DNA from: Rhizomys pruinosus
Taxonomy: Eukaryota; Chordata; Mammalia; Rodentia; Spalacidae
Assembly: GCA_009823505.1 (NCBI GenBank)
Contig: VZQC01000610.1
Location: 2,159,290 to 2,223,289 of the forward strand
Length of the DNA stretch: 64,000 bases
Direction: 5' to 3'
Shown here one piece after another: positions 44,260 through 55,892 of the stretch. The notes under the pieces are model-generated. The model was not told where the DNA came from. It ran no database searches and saw nothing but the letters and a program-made list of their open reading frames with translations. The position numbers and the translations under genes were made by a program. How positions within the stretch are numbered: position 1 is the stretch's first letter; the number at the start of each line of letters is the position of its first letter.

Positions 44260-44477
44260 TCTTTTTGTTAGAGTCAGGGTCTCATGTAGCTTCAGCTGAC
44301 CTCAAACTTACTTAGCTGAGAATGACATTGAACTTCTGAACTTCCTGCCTCTACCCCCCAAGTACTGGGATTATAGGTGTTCACTACCATACCTGATTTA
44401 TGCAGAGCCGAGGACTGAACCCAGGGCTTTGTGCACACTGGGCAAGCACTCTACCAACTGAGCTTACATTCTGAGGC
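44260..44477 (-). mobile_element. B4 SINE, antisense
   Basis: B1 part (GAGTCAGGGTCTCATGTAGC to TTCACTACCATACCTG) followed by the ID part (GGACTGAACCCAGGGCTTTG, GGCAAGCACTCTACCAACTG). Confidence 0.85.
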
Positions 44478-44666
44478 CTCCAACAATGCTTTTGTGGTAC
44501 CTGTCTGTGATCTAGTGTCTATCCCTGCTCACTACCAGTCTTCTGTCCTGTGGGGAGGAGAGCTAATCTTCAGTCAGAAGCCAGGCAGCCCTTTCCTTCT
44601 CTCTTTCCCCCATTCCAATTCCAAGGTCCCCGGTAGCCCTCTAGGCTGCCTCCCCATGTGGTGCAT

Positions 44667-46890
44667 GCCCAGCTACCCATCCGCTTCACACTGGTCATGG
44701 CTGAGCCCAGCTACCCATCCGCTTCACACTGGTCATGGGCGAGCCTAGCTACCCATCCACTTCACACTGGTCATGGGCGAGCCTAGCTACCCATCCGCTT
44801 CACACTCGTCATGGGTGAGCCTAGCTACCCATCTGCTTCACACTGGTCACATGGGTGAGCCCAGCTACCCATCCGCTTCACACTGGTCATGGCTGAGCCC
44901 AGCTACCCATCCGCTTCACACTGGTCATGGCTGAGCCCAGCTACCCATCTGCTTCACACTGGTCACATGGGTGAGCCCAGCTACCCATCCGCTTCACATT
45001 GGTCATGGGCGAGCCCAGCTACCCATCCACTTCACACTGGTCATGGGTGAGCCCAGCTACCCATCCGCTTCACATTGGTCATGGGCGAGCCCAGCTACCC
45101 ATCCGCTTCACACTGGTCATGGCTGAGCCCAGCTACCCATCCGCTTCACACTGGTCATGGCTGAGCCCAGCTACCCATCTGCTTCACACTGGTCACATGG
45201 GTGAGCCCAGCTACCCATCCGCTTCACATTGGTCATGGGCGAGCCCAGCTACCCACCCACTTTACACTGGTCATGGGTGAGCCCAGCTACCCATCCGCTT
45301 TACATTGGTCATGGGCGAGCCCAGCTACCCACCCACTTTACACTGGTCATGGGCGAGCCCAGCTACCCACCTACTTTACACTGGTCATGGGTGAGCCCAG
45401 CTACCCATCCGCTTCACACTGGTCATGGGTGAGCCCAGCTACCCATCCGCTTCACACTGGTCATGGCTGAGCCCAGCTACCCATCCGCTTCACACTGGTC
45501 ATGGCTGAGCCCAGCTACCCATCCACTTCACACTGCTCATGGGTGAGCCCAGCTACCCATCCGCTTCACACTGGTCATGGGTGAGCCCAGCTACCCATCC
45601 GCTTCACACTGGTCATGGCTGAGCCCAGCTACCCATCCGCTTCACACTGGTCATGGGCGAGCCCAGCTACCCATCCACTTCACACTGGTCATGGGCGAGC
45701 CCAGCTACCCATCCACTTCACACTGGTCATGGGCGAGCCTAGCTACCCATCCACTTCACACTGGTCATGGGCGAGCCCAGCTACCCATCCACTTCACACT
45801 GGTCATGGGCGAGCCCAGCTACCCATCCACTTCACACTGGTCATGGGCGAGCCCAGCTACCCATCCGCTTCACACTGGTCATGGGCGAGCCCAGCTACCC
45901 ATCCGCTTCACACTGGTCATGGGCGAGCCCAGCTACCCATCCGCTTCACACTGGTCATGGGCGAGCCCAGCTACCCATCCACTTCACACTGGTCATGGGC
46001 GAGCCCAGCTACCCATCCGCTTCACACTGGTCATGGGTGAGCCCAGCTACCCATCCGCTTCACACTGGTCATGGGTGAGCCCAGCTACCCATCCGCTTCA
46101 CACTGGTCATGGCTGAGCCCAGCTACCCATCCGCTTCACACTGGTCATGGGTGAGCCCAGCTACCCATCCACTTCACACTGGTCATGGGCGAGCCCAGCT
46201 ACCCATCTGCTTCACACTGGTCATGGGCGAGCCCAGCTACCCATCCGCTTCATACTGGTCATGGGCGAGCCCAGCTACCCATCCGCTTCACGCTGGTCAT
46301 GGGCGAGCCCAGCTACCCATCCGCTTCACACTGGTCATGGGCGAGCCCAGCTACCCATCCGCTTCACGCTGGTCATGGGCGAGCCCAGCTACCCATCCGC
46401 TTCACACTGGTCATGGGCGAGCCCAGCTACCCATCCGCTTCACGCTGGTCATGGGCGAGCCCAGCTACCCATCCGCTTCACGCTGGTCATGGGCGAGCCC
46501 AGCTACCCATCCGCTTCACAGTGGTCATGGGCGAGCCCAGCTACCCATCTGCTTCACGCTGGTCATGGGCGAGCCCAGCTACCCATCCGCTTCACACTGG
46601 TCATGGGCGAGCCCAGCTACCCATCCGCTTCACGCTGGTCATGGGCGAGCCCAGCTACCCATCCGCTTCACGCTGGTCATGGGTGAGCCCAGCTACCCAT
46701 CCGCTTCTCATGGGTGAGCCCAGCTACCCATCTGCTTCACAGTGGTCATGGGCGAGCCCAGCTACCCATCTGCTTCACAGTGGTCATGGGCGAGCCCAGC
46801 TACCCATCCGCTTCATACTGGTCATGGGCGAACCCAGCTACCCATCCGCTTCACGCTGGTCATGGGCGAGCCCAGCTACCCATCTGCTTC
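44667..46890. repeat. 38-bp minisatellite, about 58 units
   Basis: Units of 38 bases, each with GCCCAGCTACCCATCCGC and a GGTCATGG end. Three early units have a 2-base insertion (GGTCACATGGG) and recur with the same neighbours (44829, 44948, 45179), which suggests a higher-order block. One unit near 46705 is shortened. Because 38 leaves remainder 2 on division by 3, all plus frames stay open, giving spurious frames of up to 257 codons with a 38-residue period. Confidence 0.97.
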
Positions 46891-46894
46891 CCAT

Positions 46895-47514
46895 GTGCAT
46901 CCAGGTGCTGGCAGAAACACCCATCTTTGGCCACAAGTCTCCCCCCCTACATTTCTGATCATTCACTTTGATGGATCCTCAGTGCAGCTCAGAAACGTCT
47001 TTATGGTCCCAATGCCATCTGCTTCCTGTTTACTGAGAAAAATAGAACCAGCAAAAAGAGGATTTTGTGAGCTCTGGGCTCCTCCACATCTGTCAGCTCA
47101 CAGAGGGTTCCGCCCTGCTGCTGGAGTGAGTTTCTGTGCTCTGACTGAAGGGCAGTCGTCCTCTGTCAGCTCCTGGAGGACACTCATTCCACACGTGCCC
47201 TGTATCCTCTTGCTATATTATATTTCTTCTCTGCTGGATGAGCTGTGCAAATGCTGGGGGCAGAGCTGGCTTTTAAGATCTCTGTGCCACCTCTCTTCTC
47301 TGCTTGCACCACCGTCCTTCAGAGGAGTGTCCCTGGTGTCCTCTCTCCATCCCTTGACTGTGCTTCTCTTTTGATGGCAGCCCTTGAACAACACAGATCC
47401 TGTCCAGATTGCCACTCATGTCTGTGTTCATTTCCCTGCCTTCCTCATGGTCTGCCTTCAACAAACAGGCAACACAGCAGGTTATTTCTGTCTTCTTTCT
47501 TTCCTTTGTGTGTG
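46895..47514. other. no recognised feature
   Basis: Single-copy-looking DNA. Frames here continue out of the minisatellite and have no recognised motif. Confidence 0.4.
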
Positions 47515-47641
47515 TATGTGTTCATGTGTGTGCACACATGCAGATGTGCATGCATGCATATGTGTGTGTGAAGGCAAAAGGTTAATGTTAGGTACCTTCT
47601 TCAATCATTTTCCACCATATATATCTATATCTATCTCTATC

Positions 47642-47680
<39 letters not shown>

Positions 47681-47727
47681 ATCTATCTATATCTCTCTAT
47701 CTGTTCCATCTATCTATATCTATCTAC

Positions 47728-47763
<36 letters not shown>

Positions 47764-47853
47764 ATCTATCTCTCTATCTATTCCATCTATCATCTATCTA
47801 CCTATCTATCATCTATCTCTCTATCTATTCCATCTATCTATCATCTATCTATC

Positions 47854-47892
<39 letters not shown>

Positions 47893-48090
47893 GATCTATC
47901 TATCTAATCTATCTACCCACCTATCTGTCTTCTATCTATTTTGAGACAGGACCTCTCCTGGAACTTGGAGCTCATTAATTTGGCTACAGTGGTTTATCAG
48001 CAAGCCAATCCTGTCTCTGATGGCATTACAGGTGCAAGCTGTGGCTCAAGAGGGTTTCTGTCTATAAGATTAAAGTGCAGGTGTGTGGAG
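47515..48090 (-). mobile_element. RSINE1/B4 SINE, antisense, split by a TCTA expansion
   Basis: TG-rich tail (47515-47600), then after the tetranucleotide block TTTTGAGACAGGACCTCTCC and GATGGCATTACAGGTGCAAG. The repeat grew in the centre of the SINE. Confidence 0.7.
47622..47935. repeat. (TCTA)n complex microsatellite
   Basis: About 310 bases of TCTA/TATC with interruptions (ATCTCTCTATC, CCATC). Likely length-variable. Confidence 0.96.
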
Positions 48091-49044
48091 GATGCATCTC
48101 ATGTGGTGACTTGGGAACCAGACTGCCCCCTCTTGCACTCTCTCCTGCTCTGGTCTTCTTTATTCAGCAGGTGGATCAGGGAAGGATTGTGACTGGTAGG
48201 TTTCCATGGGTCAGGTCTTTCCTAGAACGCGTCACTTCCACTGCAGCCCACTGGCTGGGTCTCACCCTCTGTAACACTGGGAGCATGAGATGAGTTCTGT
48301 CCCCAAGAGAAGCCCATGGCTTTGAATGCCTACTTAGTGCCTTCTCCAGCAACAGTGGAGCTCATTGGTTTCACCTGGCTGTCCTCTCCATGTTAGGCAG
48401 GGCCAGGTTCCATCCCAGCTGCATCGCAGGCCCAGCTGTGAGGTCAAACCCTGACCAAGATGGATGAAGATGCATCAAAGAGGGCATGTCCAGGTGGCCT
48501 CGGGGGTAGGGGGGATCCCAGTGCACTTGCAGCCGAGCTCTCTAGTCTTCACCAGATCTCTCCTAAGTGACTCCCTTACCTCAAACTGTTGCTGAGTATT
48601 TTTAGCAAGGCCAAAACTTCCCTTAAGCACCGTAATTATCTCCACTGGAGCTGTCGGGAGAGTTTACAGTTAAAGATGAAGGCGGCCTGCTGCTGACGTG
48701 ATAATAAGGTGCAGCTGCGGAGCAGAGTTCTGCAGCCACTTTACATATGGACTGCGCTGCGACAGTCCTTGGGGAGCCATAGAGGCATAATTTCTCTTCA
48801 GTAGAATGGGGTACGTTTTTTTGACCCACACGGCTTGCACCTCTGGAGGGAGGGCAATAAATCAGCTCAGAGATCTTCCCCATTAATGAGTTCTGCTGAG
48901 ACCCAGGGGCTGGCTGGTCTGAAGGTAGCAGTGCTGGCCGCTGCACATGTACACATGCCCTGAAGTCATACTAGAATGCTTCTAGACCATGGTGGCTGCT
49001 ACAGGAGCACTGGAATCTCCCTGTCCCACAACTGGACACACACA
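48091..49044. other. repeat-free island, candidate conserved noncoding element
   Basis: No transposon or simple repeat. 48560-48950 is GC-balanced with E-box-like CAGCTG, CRE-like TGACGTGA and TAATTA words close together. The minus frame 48623-48946 is open for 107 codons but matches nothing I know. A regulatory role is inferred. Confidence 0.4.
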
Positions 49045-49765
49045 CAGATGTTGTCTGTGAATTGCTCAAGCCTAAGCAATACATCTACAATGCAACCTCT
49101 ACACCTAAGTCTCACACAACATAGAACAAGGGGCCAAGAGGTCATTAATTAACCTCTTAACTCTCATTAAGGAAGCGCTCCCATGCAACAGGGGTCCAGG
49201 AAGTCTGGACCATGAATGACCAAACTGTGGAGATTAGGAGTCTACAGAGTGTGGGTCCATGGACAGATTGCCTATATATTCAGCTTCACTCTCCCAGGCC
49301 TCAGGGAACATTGCGGAAGAGGAGGTGGAAAGCTTGTAAGAGCCGGTGAGGTGGTGCATGACCAAATGGAAACAGAATCCTACAAATGAACTTAGTGCAT
49401 TGGTGTCAGCATGCACAAGACCTATGCAACCTCGACCAGACAAATTCCAGCATGGAACTGCAGTAATGGGTAGCAGAACCCAATCTTAGCTGAAGAAATA
49501 TTGGCAGCTGATGATGGTTGGGTGATGGAGAACTGGCCTTCTTTAAGAGAGGGACTCCAGATAGGCTGACTAGAGCTCAGAGGATGAACTGGCACTGAGG
49601 AATGGCTGGGGAGAGTAATTTGGCATAGTAGATCCTAACAAAAATGACAGAACGTATAAACTCTGTGGGGAGGGTGCCAGTGGAGAAGGGGGTATAAAGG
49701 CAATTAAGACCGACTGAGATGCCATACATGAAATACATAAAAATTCAATAAAAAAGAACACCCAG
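49045..49765 (+). mobile_element. L1 3' UTR with poly(A) end
   Basis: GTCTGTGAATTGCTCAAGCC, AGGAGTCTACAGAGTGTGGG, CCTCAGGGAACATTGCGGAA and an AAAATTCAATAAAAAAGA end. Parallels 56700-57650. Confidence 0.85.
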
Positions 49766-49929
49766 GAAGCAGTGAAGGTCACCTTTGTTTGGATACTAAG
49801 GGGAGGCAAGTCTCCCTGGGCTTCTGTCCAGCTGGGATGAGGGCTCCCTCTCAGGTTTGTTCCTTTAGGATGGAGCAGGCAGAGCACTTCAAGCAGCTAG
49901 GAATCTATCATAGGTCCTCGACATGGAGT

Positions 49930-50223
49930 GTATATATGCATGTGCATGCACATGTGTGCACACATGTGTGGAGGACAGAGTTCAATCTTGGGCGTCGTCT
50001 TCAGGATCTGTCTTGAGACAGGCTCTCCCACTGACCTGGAGTTTGCTGAGTATGCTAGATTGACCAGTGAGCCCCAGGGACTGGTTTGCTCTTACCTCCC
50101 ATTGCTGGGATTTCAGGTGCACACCATGACACCTGGCTTTTTTATTTGGGGTTTGGGGATGAAACTCATATCCTTATACTTATGTGGCAAGCACTTTACC
50201 AACTCAACTATCTCCACAGCTCA
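49930..50223 (-). mobile_element. RSINE1/B4 SINE, antisense
   Basis: GTGCATGCACATGTGTGCAC tail, CTTGAGACAGGCTCTCCCAC, GCACACCATGACACCTGGC and CAACTATCTCCACAGCTC. Confidence 0.88.
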
Positions 50224-50247
50224 AAAATATCAAGTCACACATGCACA

Positions 50248-50251
50248 TACA

Positions 50252-50304
<53 letters not shown>
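50248..50304. repeat. (AC)n(AG)n microsatellite
   Basis: AC run followed directly by an AG run. Confidence 0.96.
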
Positions 50305-50305
<1 letters not shown>

Positions 50306-50454
50306 AATTATCTATACAGCAGCCCATAAGGGGCATGTCCATCGCCCTTAATGGAGCCTGCGTGGTACCAAACCTAGTGTATATTCTGGTTTTATTCCTG
50401 TTTTTTTTTTAATCATATATATGATAAAGCTCAAGTTGGTTATGGTAAGAGATC

Positions 50455-50720
50455 AACAGTGCCTTTTTTGGTAAAGTCTTGCCATACAAGCACTAGGACC
50501 CAAGTTCAATCCCCAGAACCCGAGTAAGAAAGCCAGGTCTAGCGGCATATGTTTGTAATCTCAGTGCTGAGGAAGAAGAGACCAGCAGATCCCTGGGATG
50601 AATGGCCAGCAGAGCCCAGTCAGGATCCATCCAGGCCAGTGAGATCTTGAAACACTGTGTGAAAAGCAAAAGCAACCTGTGGTGGTGTGCTGGGGCAAGG
50701 GGCACATGTGTTTGTGTATG
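50455..50720 (+). mobile_element. RSINE1/B4 SINE
   Basis: GTAAAGTCTTGCCATACAAGC, CAAGTTCAATCCCCAGAACC and a B1-like centre (CATATGTTTGTAATCTCAG). Confidence 0.8.
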
Positions 50721-52122
50721 TATGCTCCCACTAGCTGTTAGGTCTACGGCACATGTGTGAGCATTTGTACCCCTCCCTACTTGCTGTCAGGTCTCTGTGT
50801 GTGTCCCCACTTGCTATTAGTTCTGTGTGGGGTGCAACATCATAAACAGGAAACAGTCGAGGAGTAGTGATATTGAGGAGTCTGGATCATGAGCACTGGT
50901 CTCCTTCACTCTCATGTCTAGGTGCAGTCATAACACACCCTACTCCCTGCATGCGCAGTTGGAGAGGAAGCTCCTAGCAAAGGCTCACAGCTTAGCTGCA
51001 GGCTTCTGGCTCATACAAGGTCAGCTGCAACAATAAACCCTTCATAAAAGCTTGGCTAGAAGAATGGGCATATTTGAGGCATCTCTTCTGTCTGTTTTCT
51101 ATAGAACAAGGAGAGGTTCCCAGACTCAGGACTCTGTGGCAGGCCCCAGGGACAGGCCAAGACTTTGTACCTGCTGTTCAATCCTGCAGCTTGTAGAAGC
51201 ACACATTTCCCCTGTGACAGCACAGAAACTTCCCAGCCACAGAGGCCAGGACGCCTTCTCACACTAGTTCTCCACCAGCCACTCCCTCAGAAGCATCCTG
51301 ATGAGGCTCTGCAGGGACCATAAATTGCAAATTGTGTGTGCAAGAGAACCCCTCCCCCACCATGCACAGCTGTCAGAGGCCGGTTTGGTCCATATGTGGG
51401 TGTGGGGGGCATGGTGGGGTTGGGGAAGGTCTGAGGCTGCGAGTTCAGGATGGGGGTCCTTGATTTTCATCTGTATGAGGAGTGACAGGGTTCAGCTGCA
51501 GACGCTGAAGAGCAGCGGTGCCCAAGAGCATCACGGACATTCTGGCCCGACACTCAGGCAGTCATTCATCTCACCCATCTCCATGCTCATTGTGGGGCAC
51601 TGGATGTCAGTGTGGGATGTGACTTGGCTACCAGCAAGATTTCCTGGCATCTGTGAGCTGGAAGAAGGCAGGGCCTTCCAGGAATAGTGGGATTCCTCTC
51701 CATCACAGCCTGGGGCAGAGGGCCAGGTGGTCAGCTTGCTGAAGGGCAGATGTCCAGCCAGCATCCCCATAGGTAGGTAAGCTATGTCTACTGGCTACAG
51801 AACTGCTTCAATCAGGGAGAAACTGGAGGCTATAGCTTTGCAGTGTAGACCTGAGCTCAATGAGGGACAGAAACTACCTTCACTGCTGAGGCCGAGGAGT
51901 CCAAGGTCACTGCACCTCTGTACCTCTGCCATAGGAATCAATAGGAATCAATATCCCATTGCAATTGCCCTGTGCCCACCCACCTTGCAAACTCAAGTGC
52001 TCACTGGGACTGTGACTCAGGAATACAATGTTAGCCCAGAATGAAAGGCCCTGGGTCTCTGTCTCTGTCTCTGTCTCTCCCTCTCAAGTGCTCACAGGGT
52101 CAGACAAAAGGAACCACAGTGA
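50721..52122. other. mostly single-copy DNA
   Basis: 50830-51050 could be an old LTR-like piece (AATAAACCC near 51033) but I cannot assign it. 51060-52030 has overlapping unrecognised frames. A CTGTCT run sits at 52055-52086. Confidence 0.35.
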
Positions 52123-52328
52123 AGGGCTGGAGAGACGGTTCAGTGGAGAAGAGCGTGAAGAGCTCTTGCAGAGCAATGGAATTTGTTCCCAGTACCAATA
52201 TCACAGGACTCACAGCTGTTTGTAACTCCAACTCCAGAGAAGCTGACACCCTCTTCTGGCCACTGCAGGCAGTGCAGGAATGTGAACACTCAGGCACACA
52301 CTCATACACAAAATTAAAAATAAATCTT
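52123..52328 (+). mobile_element. B2/B3 SINE, diverged
   Basis: GAAGGGCTGGAGAGACGGTTC, CTCTTCTGGCCACTGCAGG and an AAATTAAAAATAAATCTT tail. Confidence 0.82.
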
Positions 52329-52329
52329 G

Positions 52330-52616
52330 CTCATCTGTGTTCATTGCTGCCGTATTCACAAGAGCCAGGAAATGGAAACAACCTAGATGCCCATCAACTG
52401 ATTAATGAAAGCATGTACACAATGGAATATTATTCAGCTGTTAAGAAAAGAAAAACAAAATCATTAAATTCACAGGTAAATGGATGGAACTAGAAACAAT
52501 CATTGGGAGTGAGGTAACCCAGACCCAGAAAGACAAACATCACATGTTCTCTCTCATAAGTGAACAATAACTTTCCATCTTTACAAGGGCGTCTTTCAAT
52601 TGGAAAATCCAATTGC
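52330..52616 (+). mobile_element. L1 ORF2 3' end / 3' UTR start
   Basis: GGAAACAACCTAGATGCCCA, CACAATGGAATATTATTCAG, GACAAACATCACATGTTCTC and TTTCAATTGGAAAATCCAAT. It is cut by the B1/pyrimidine insertion. Confidence 0.85.
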
Positions 52617-52676
52617 CTGCCTTCCTTCCTTCCTTCCTTCCTTCCTTCCTTCCTTCCTTCCTCCTCCTCCTCCTTC

Positions 52677-52749
<73 letters not shown>

Positions 52750-52864
52750 TTTCATCTTTTTGAGACAGGGTATCCCTGTAGCCCCAGCTATACTGAATTC
52801 ACTATGTAGACCAGGCTGGCCTTGCAAGTGCTGGAATTAAAAGCGTGTGCCACCATGACCCACT
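52617..52864 (-). mobile_element. B1 SINE, antisense, with expanded pyrimidine tail
   Basis: TTCC, TCC, CT and TTTC blocks (52617-52745) form the overgrown tail of an antisense B1 (TTTTTGAGACAGGGTATCCC onwards, 3' part shortened). GAAAATCCAATT lies on both sides (52601 and 52865) as target duplication in L1. Confidence 0.85.
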
Positions 52865-52879
52865 GAAAATCCAATTTTT

Positions 52880-52910
<31 letters not shown>

Positions 52911-53128
52911 ATTTTTAATTATTATTTGTTTATTTTTTATTTTTTAATATACTTTTATTGATGTTTTATGTATTTCATACATCATTTTCAGTTCTATTTA
53001 AACATATTACCCTTTCCTTTACCCCCACCCCAACCCAGATTATGTATTCTGCGATACATGCCCTGCATCTTTCTCTCAGTCTTTTTTTTTTTTCACTGTT
53101 TCAGTCAGTTCTTTGATGCAGTCCTTTC

Positions 53129-53160
<32 letters not shown>

Positions 53161-53240
53161 CCAATATGCATTACGCCGTGGGGGTCATTTGTTTTCTTTT
53201 TTCTTTCTGCTTTTTTTTCTCAAGTAAGTTTTATATATTT
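52865..53240 (-). mobile_element. L1 3' end, antisense
   Basis: TTTA-rich start, then TTTCATACATCATTTTCAG, TCAGTCAGTTCTTTGATGCA, a GTT run and GGTCATTTGTTTTCTTTTTTC, matching 33580-33640 and 34820-34850. Part of ORF2 is missing between the two blocks. Confidence 0.78.
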
Positions 53241-55660
53241 CTGCGCATTTATCCATGTCTTTGCTCTTGCAGAGTGTATCGCTTCTGCCACACGTGTTTT
53301 GAAGGTGTTTCCTGCGCCCATTATTATGTTGGGAATTTTTATCTACGTTCTAGACTTCTTTCCCTTGATTCTCAGTTTAGCGTTCTTCTTTTTTTTTTTT
53401 GATTGTTTATCTATTGTCTATATGCTTTTTTGAGTATGTAAGTGACAAGGGAGGGTCTTTCCTTCCATTTGTCACTCTTGTTCTTCCGAGCGGTCCTATC
53501 ACTCAAATTTTTCTTATTGAGTGCAGAGGCTAGCGCTTCTGAAGCTTGTCTGATTTACTAGGGAAGGATCCTGTTCTCTTCTTGTCCTATGCCTCTTGTA
53601 GTGGTTCTTGTAGGGTATCTTGCAATGACACGGCAGCAAAACCATAATTTTCCTTCTATCGATCCTTCAGAACTGAGTTGGGCGTATGCTCCAACCTGAC
53701 TATTTTAAAAACCATACAACATGTCTTATATTGGTAGGATAGAGGGTCTTTTAATTATGTCTAATAAATCACTTGCTGGAGGTGTCTGAAGCACCCTGTT
53801 TTGTTACAGAGGCGAGAGGTGAGTGCTTGTTACATTAAGATTGTTATCAGTATCTTCTAAGCAGAAGATGGTGATTGCTCGCCGCATTTTGCTCCACCAC
53901 CACTGTGCTGAGATTGCTGTCTTTGTTTTCTCCTCCATTGTGGGCTATCTATGGCACCCTTCGTTCTACAGGTCTCTTTAAAGTGGATTCCTACAATGCC
54001 CATAATCAACAGCCGTTTGATTTTTTTCAAGACATAAACTAACCTTAGAGATGTAACTACTTTTCTCAGGTGAGCTTCTTTTTGGGGAACGTCAGATGTT
54101 TGTTCTTGCCAACGCCTGCTTGAGCACACAATTGGATCGTGACACAGTATGGGTGCTAGCTTGTTGGTTTTTTCTCTGCGAGGATTGACATTTTGCAATG
54201 AACGTATGTCTAATGTTCCAATAATTTTTTCGAGAAAGTCCAAGCTTCACCAGAAGGGGACTTCTACCCTATTTATAGTGCCAAGATTGTCTTCGAAACG
54301 AAACTTAGGTATTGCCCCTCTATAGCATGGGGCAAACATGTGGTCTTTAGAATATTGAGAATTTTGGAAGGACTCAGCCACACACTAGGATGAGCTAATT
54401 AGTTATCTCTGTAAGAGGGTTATTGGACGCTCTACTATTTTACGATTTAAATTACGTTAGAGCCATTCGCTCCTGAATAACAGTATGCTCGCCGCAGCTC
54501 TTACATTCCTATAAAACAATGGACCAGAAGAACCAAACCGGTCACCAGACCCATCGGGGCATATCCTTTCCGCAATTTGATCCCGATGAGGCGACTTATG
54601 GAGGAGGGGAAAGGTGGGCCAGCGCAACGATGGGTGAAGAGGAAAACCAGGTTCCTCTCTGGAAGCTCTTTGGTCTTGATAGGAGGTTGTCATTGGTTTG
54701 AGGACACCATCTAGCTTTAGAGGCTGTTCAGGTTGTCTCCCCCTTCCCATGCCACCTCCCTGAGCATCGGGTTGGTTTGGATTGACAGCTTTTTGACTTC
54801 GTTCACGCATAAACCAAGTGAAGGCACGAATTACCCAATTTTTTAGTGATAGGACTAAAGCACAAAGCACAAAGCTATTGGATGTACAGGCAGTTTCTGC
54901 AGTACTGGCTTTCTTGATTCGCAGAGATTCCCTCAGAAAAGTACTTTGTAACTGAAAAACCCATAAACATATCAGGATGGAGATTCGAGAGGTTCAGGTG
55001 TTAGTGTTGAGCTAGACTACTATAAATAGAAAGGTTATTAAACACCCTGGGACAGACGACAGAAACTATAATTACCAGATAGGCAAATAGCTAGAAGAGG
55101 CTGAGGAGGAGCCTCACAGATGCTTAGGGAGTAAGGGTTATGCACTTCTAACTCCGCAAGCCTTGTCCCGGTTATTTCTATAACAAGAAGTGGGACCAAG
55201 TGCAGTTCTTAGACTTATTCGTGAAGCTTTAAAAGCCACATCTCCTAACCACAAGAGGACATAAGCTTTTGGGTGGCAGGTCCGGACGTTCCAAAAACCC
55301 CTTTCAAGGCATCCGGTCAGTGAGTGGTAGTGTCCCTTCAGGGTAGGGAGGTCTACCATAGACCAGAGGGTCATGAATGTTGTGGGAAATATGACTATAT
55401 GAGCACAACTAATCATGATCGAGAACAAGTGTGGGCTGCCAGATTGTTGCACATGCACATGATTCCTGCCATCGCTAAAGCGGGCAGTTTGAGGTGCTTA
55501 TGATGCTGACAGAGGAGTCTTGCTTGTCTCAGGTAGACCAATATTTTGCTGTATTGCTTTAGTGGCCTTTGGTAATGCTCTCTGGCATTTCAGAGGCCAG
55601 TTGTACGTTAGCAAGTCATTTCTCATAACATTTTGAAAATCCACTTTCTTAGAGGTAAGC
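53241..55660. other. unidentified CpG-rich block, part of a dispersed element
   Basis: Starts as a strongly diverged continuation of the antisense L1, then becomes sequence I cannot assign. Minus frames of 128, 137 and 106 codons (53857-54243, 54457-54870, 55138-55458) have no recognised domain. 54400-55066 is related to 58760-59150. CpG is far more frequent than in the neighbours. Either a young, poorly known retroelement or low-quality sequence. Confidence 0.4.
54907..55066. repeat. copy A of an unidentified dispersed repeat
   Basis: TTCTTGATTCGCAGAGATTC, ATCAGGATGGAGATTCGAGA, CAGGTGTTAGTGTTGAG and AAGGTTATTAAACACCCTGG recur in the same order and strand at 58983-59150. Confidence 0.8.
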
Positions 55661-55666
55661 AAAAGC

Positions 55667-55892
55667 TGGAGAAATGACTCAGCAGTTAAGAGTACTGGCT
55701 GCTCTTGCAGAGGACCCAGCTTGAGTTCCCAGGACCCACATGGTGGCTCACAACCATCCCTAATGTCAGTTCATGGGGATCTGGTGCCCTCTTCTGGCCA
55801 TGTGGATATTTCATGGCACATATCCTCTTTATATAGATACAGACCAAACAAACATTCATATTCATAAATAACTAAAATCAAAATCGAATAAG
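55667..55892 (+). mobile_element. B2 SINE (mouse-like older subfamily)
   Basis: CTGGAGAAATGACTCAGCAG, CACATGGTGGCTCACAACCA, GGTGCCCTCTTCTGGCC. The 3' half differs from the duplication type. Confidence 0.9.

Noticed and set aside
44999..47374. Many plus-strand frames of up to 257 codons as repeat proteins
   Set aside because: All come from the 38-bp minisatellite in different phases. The periodic peptide only reflects unit length.
48623..48946. 107-codon minus frame as a small gene
   Set aside because: No recognised motif, no splice or promoter evidence. The region is better viewed as a candidate noncoding element.
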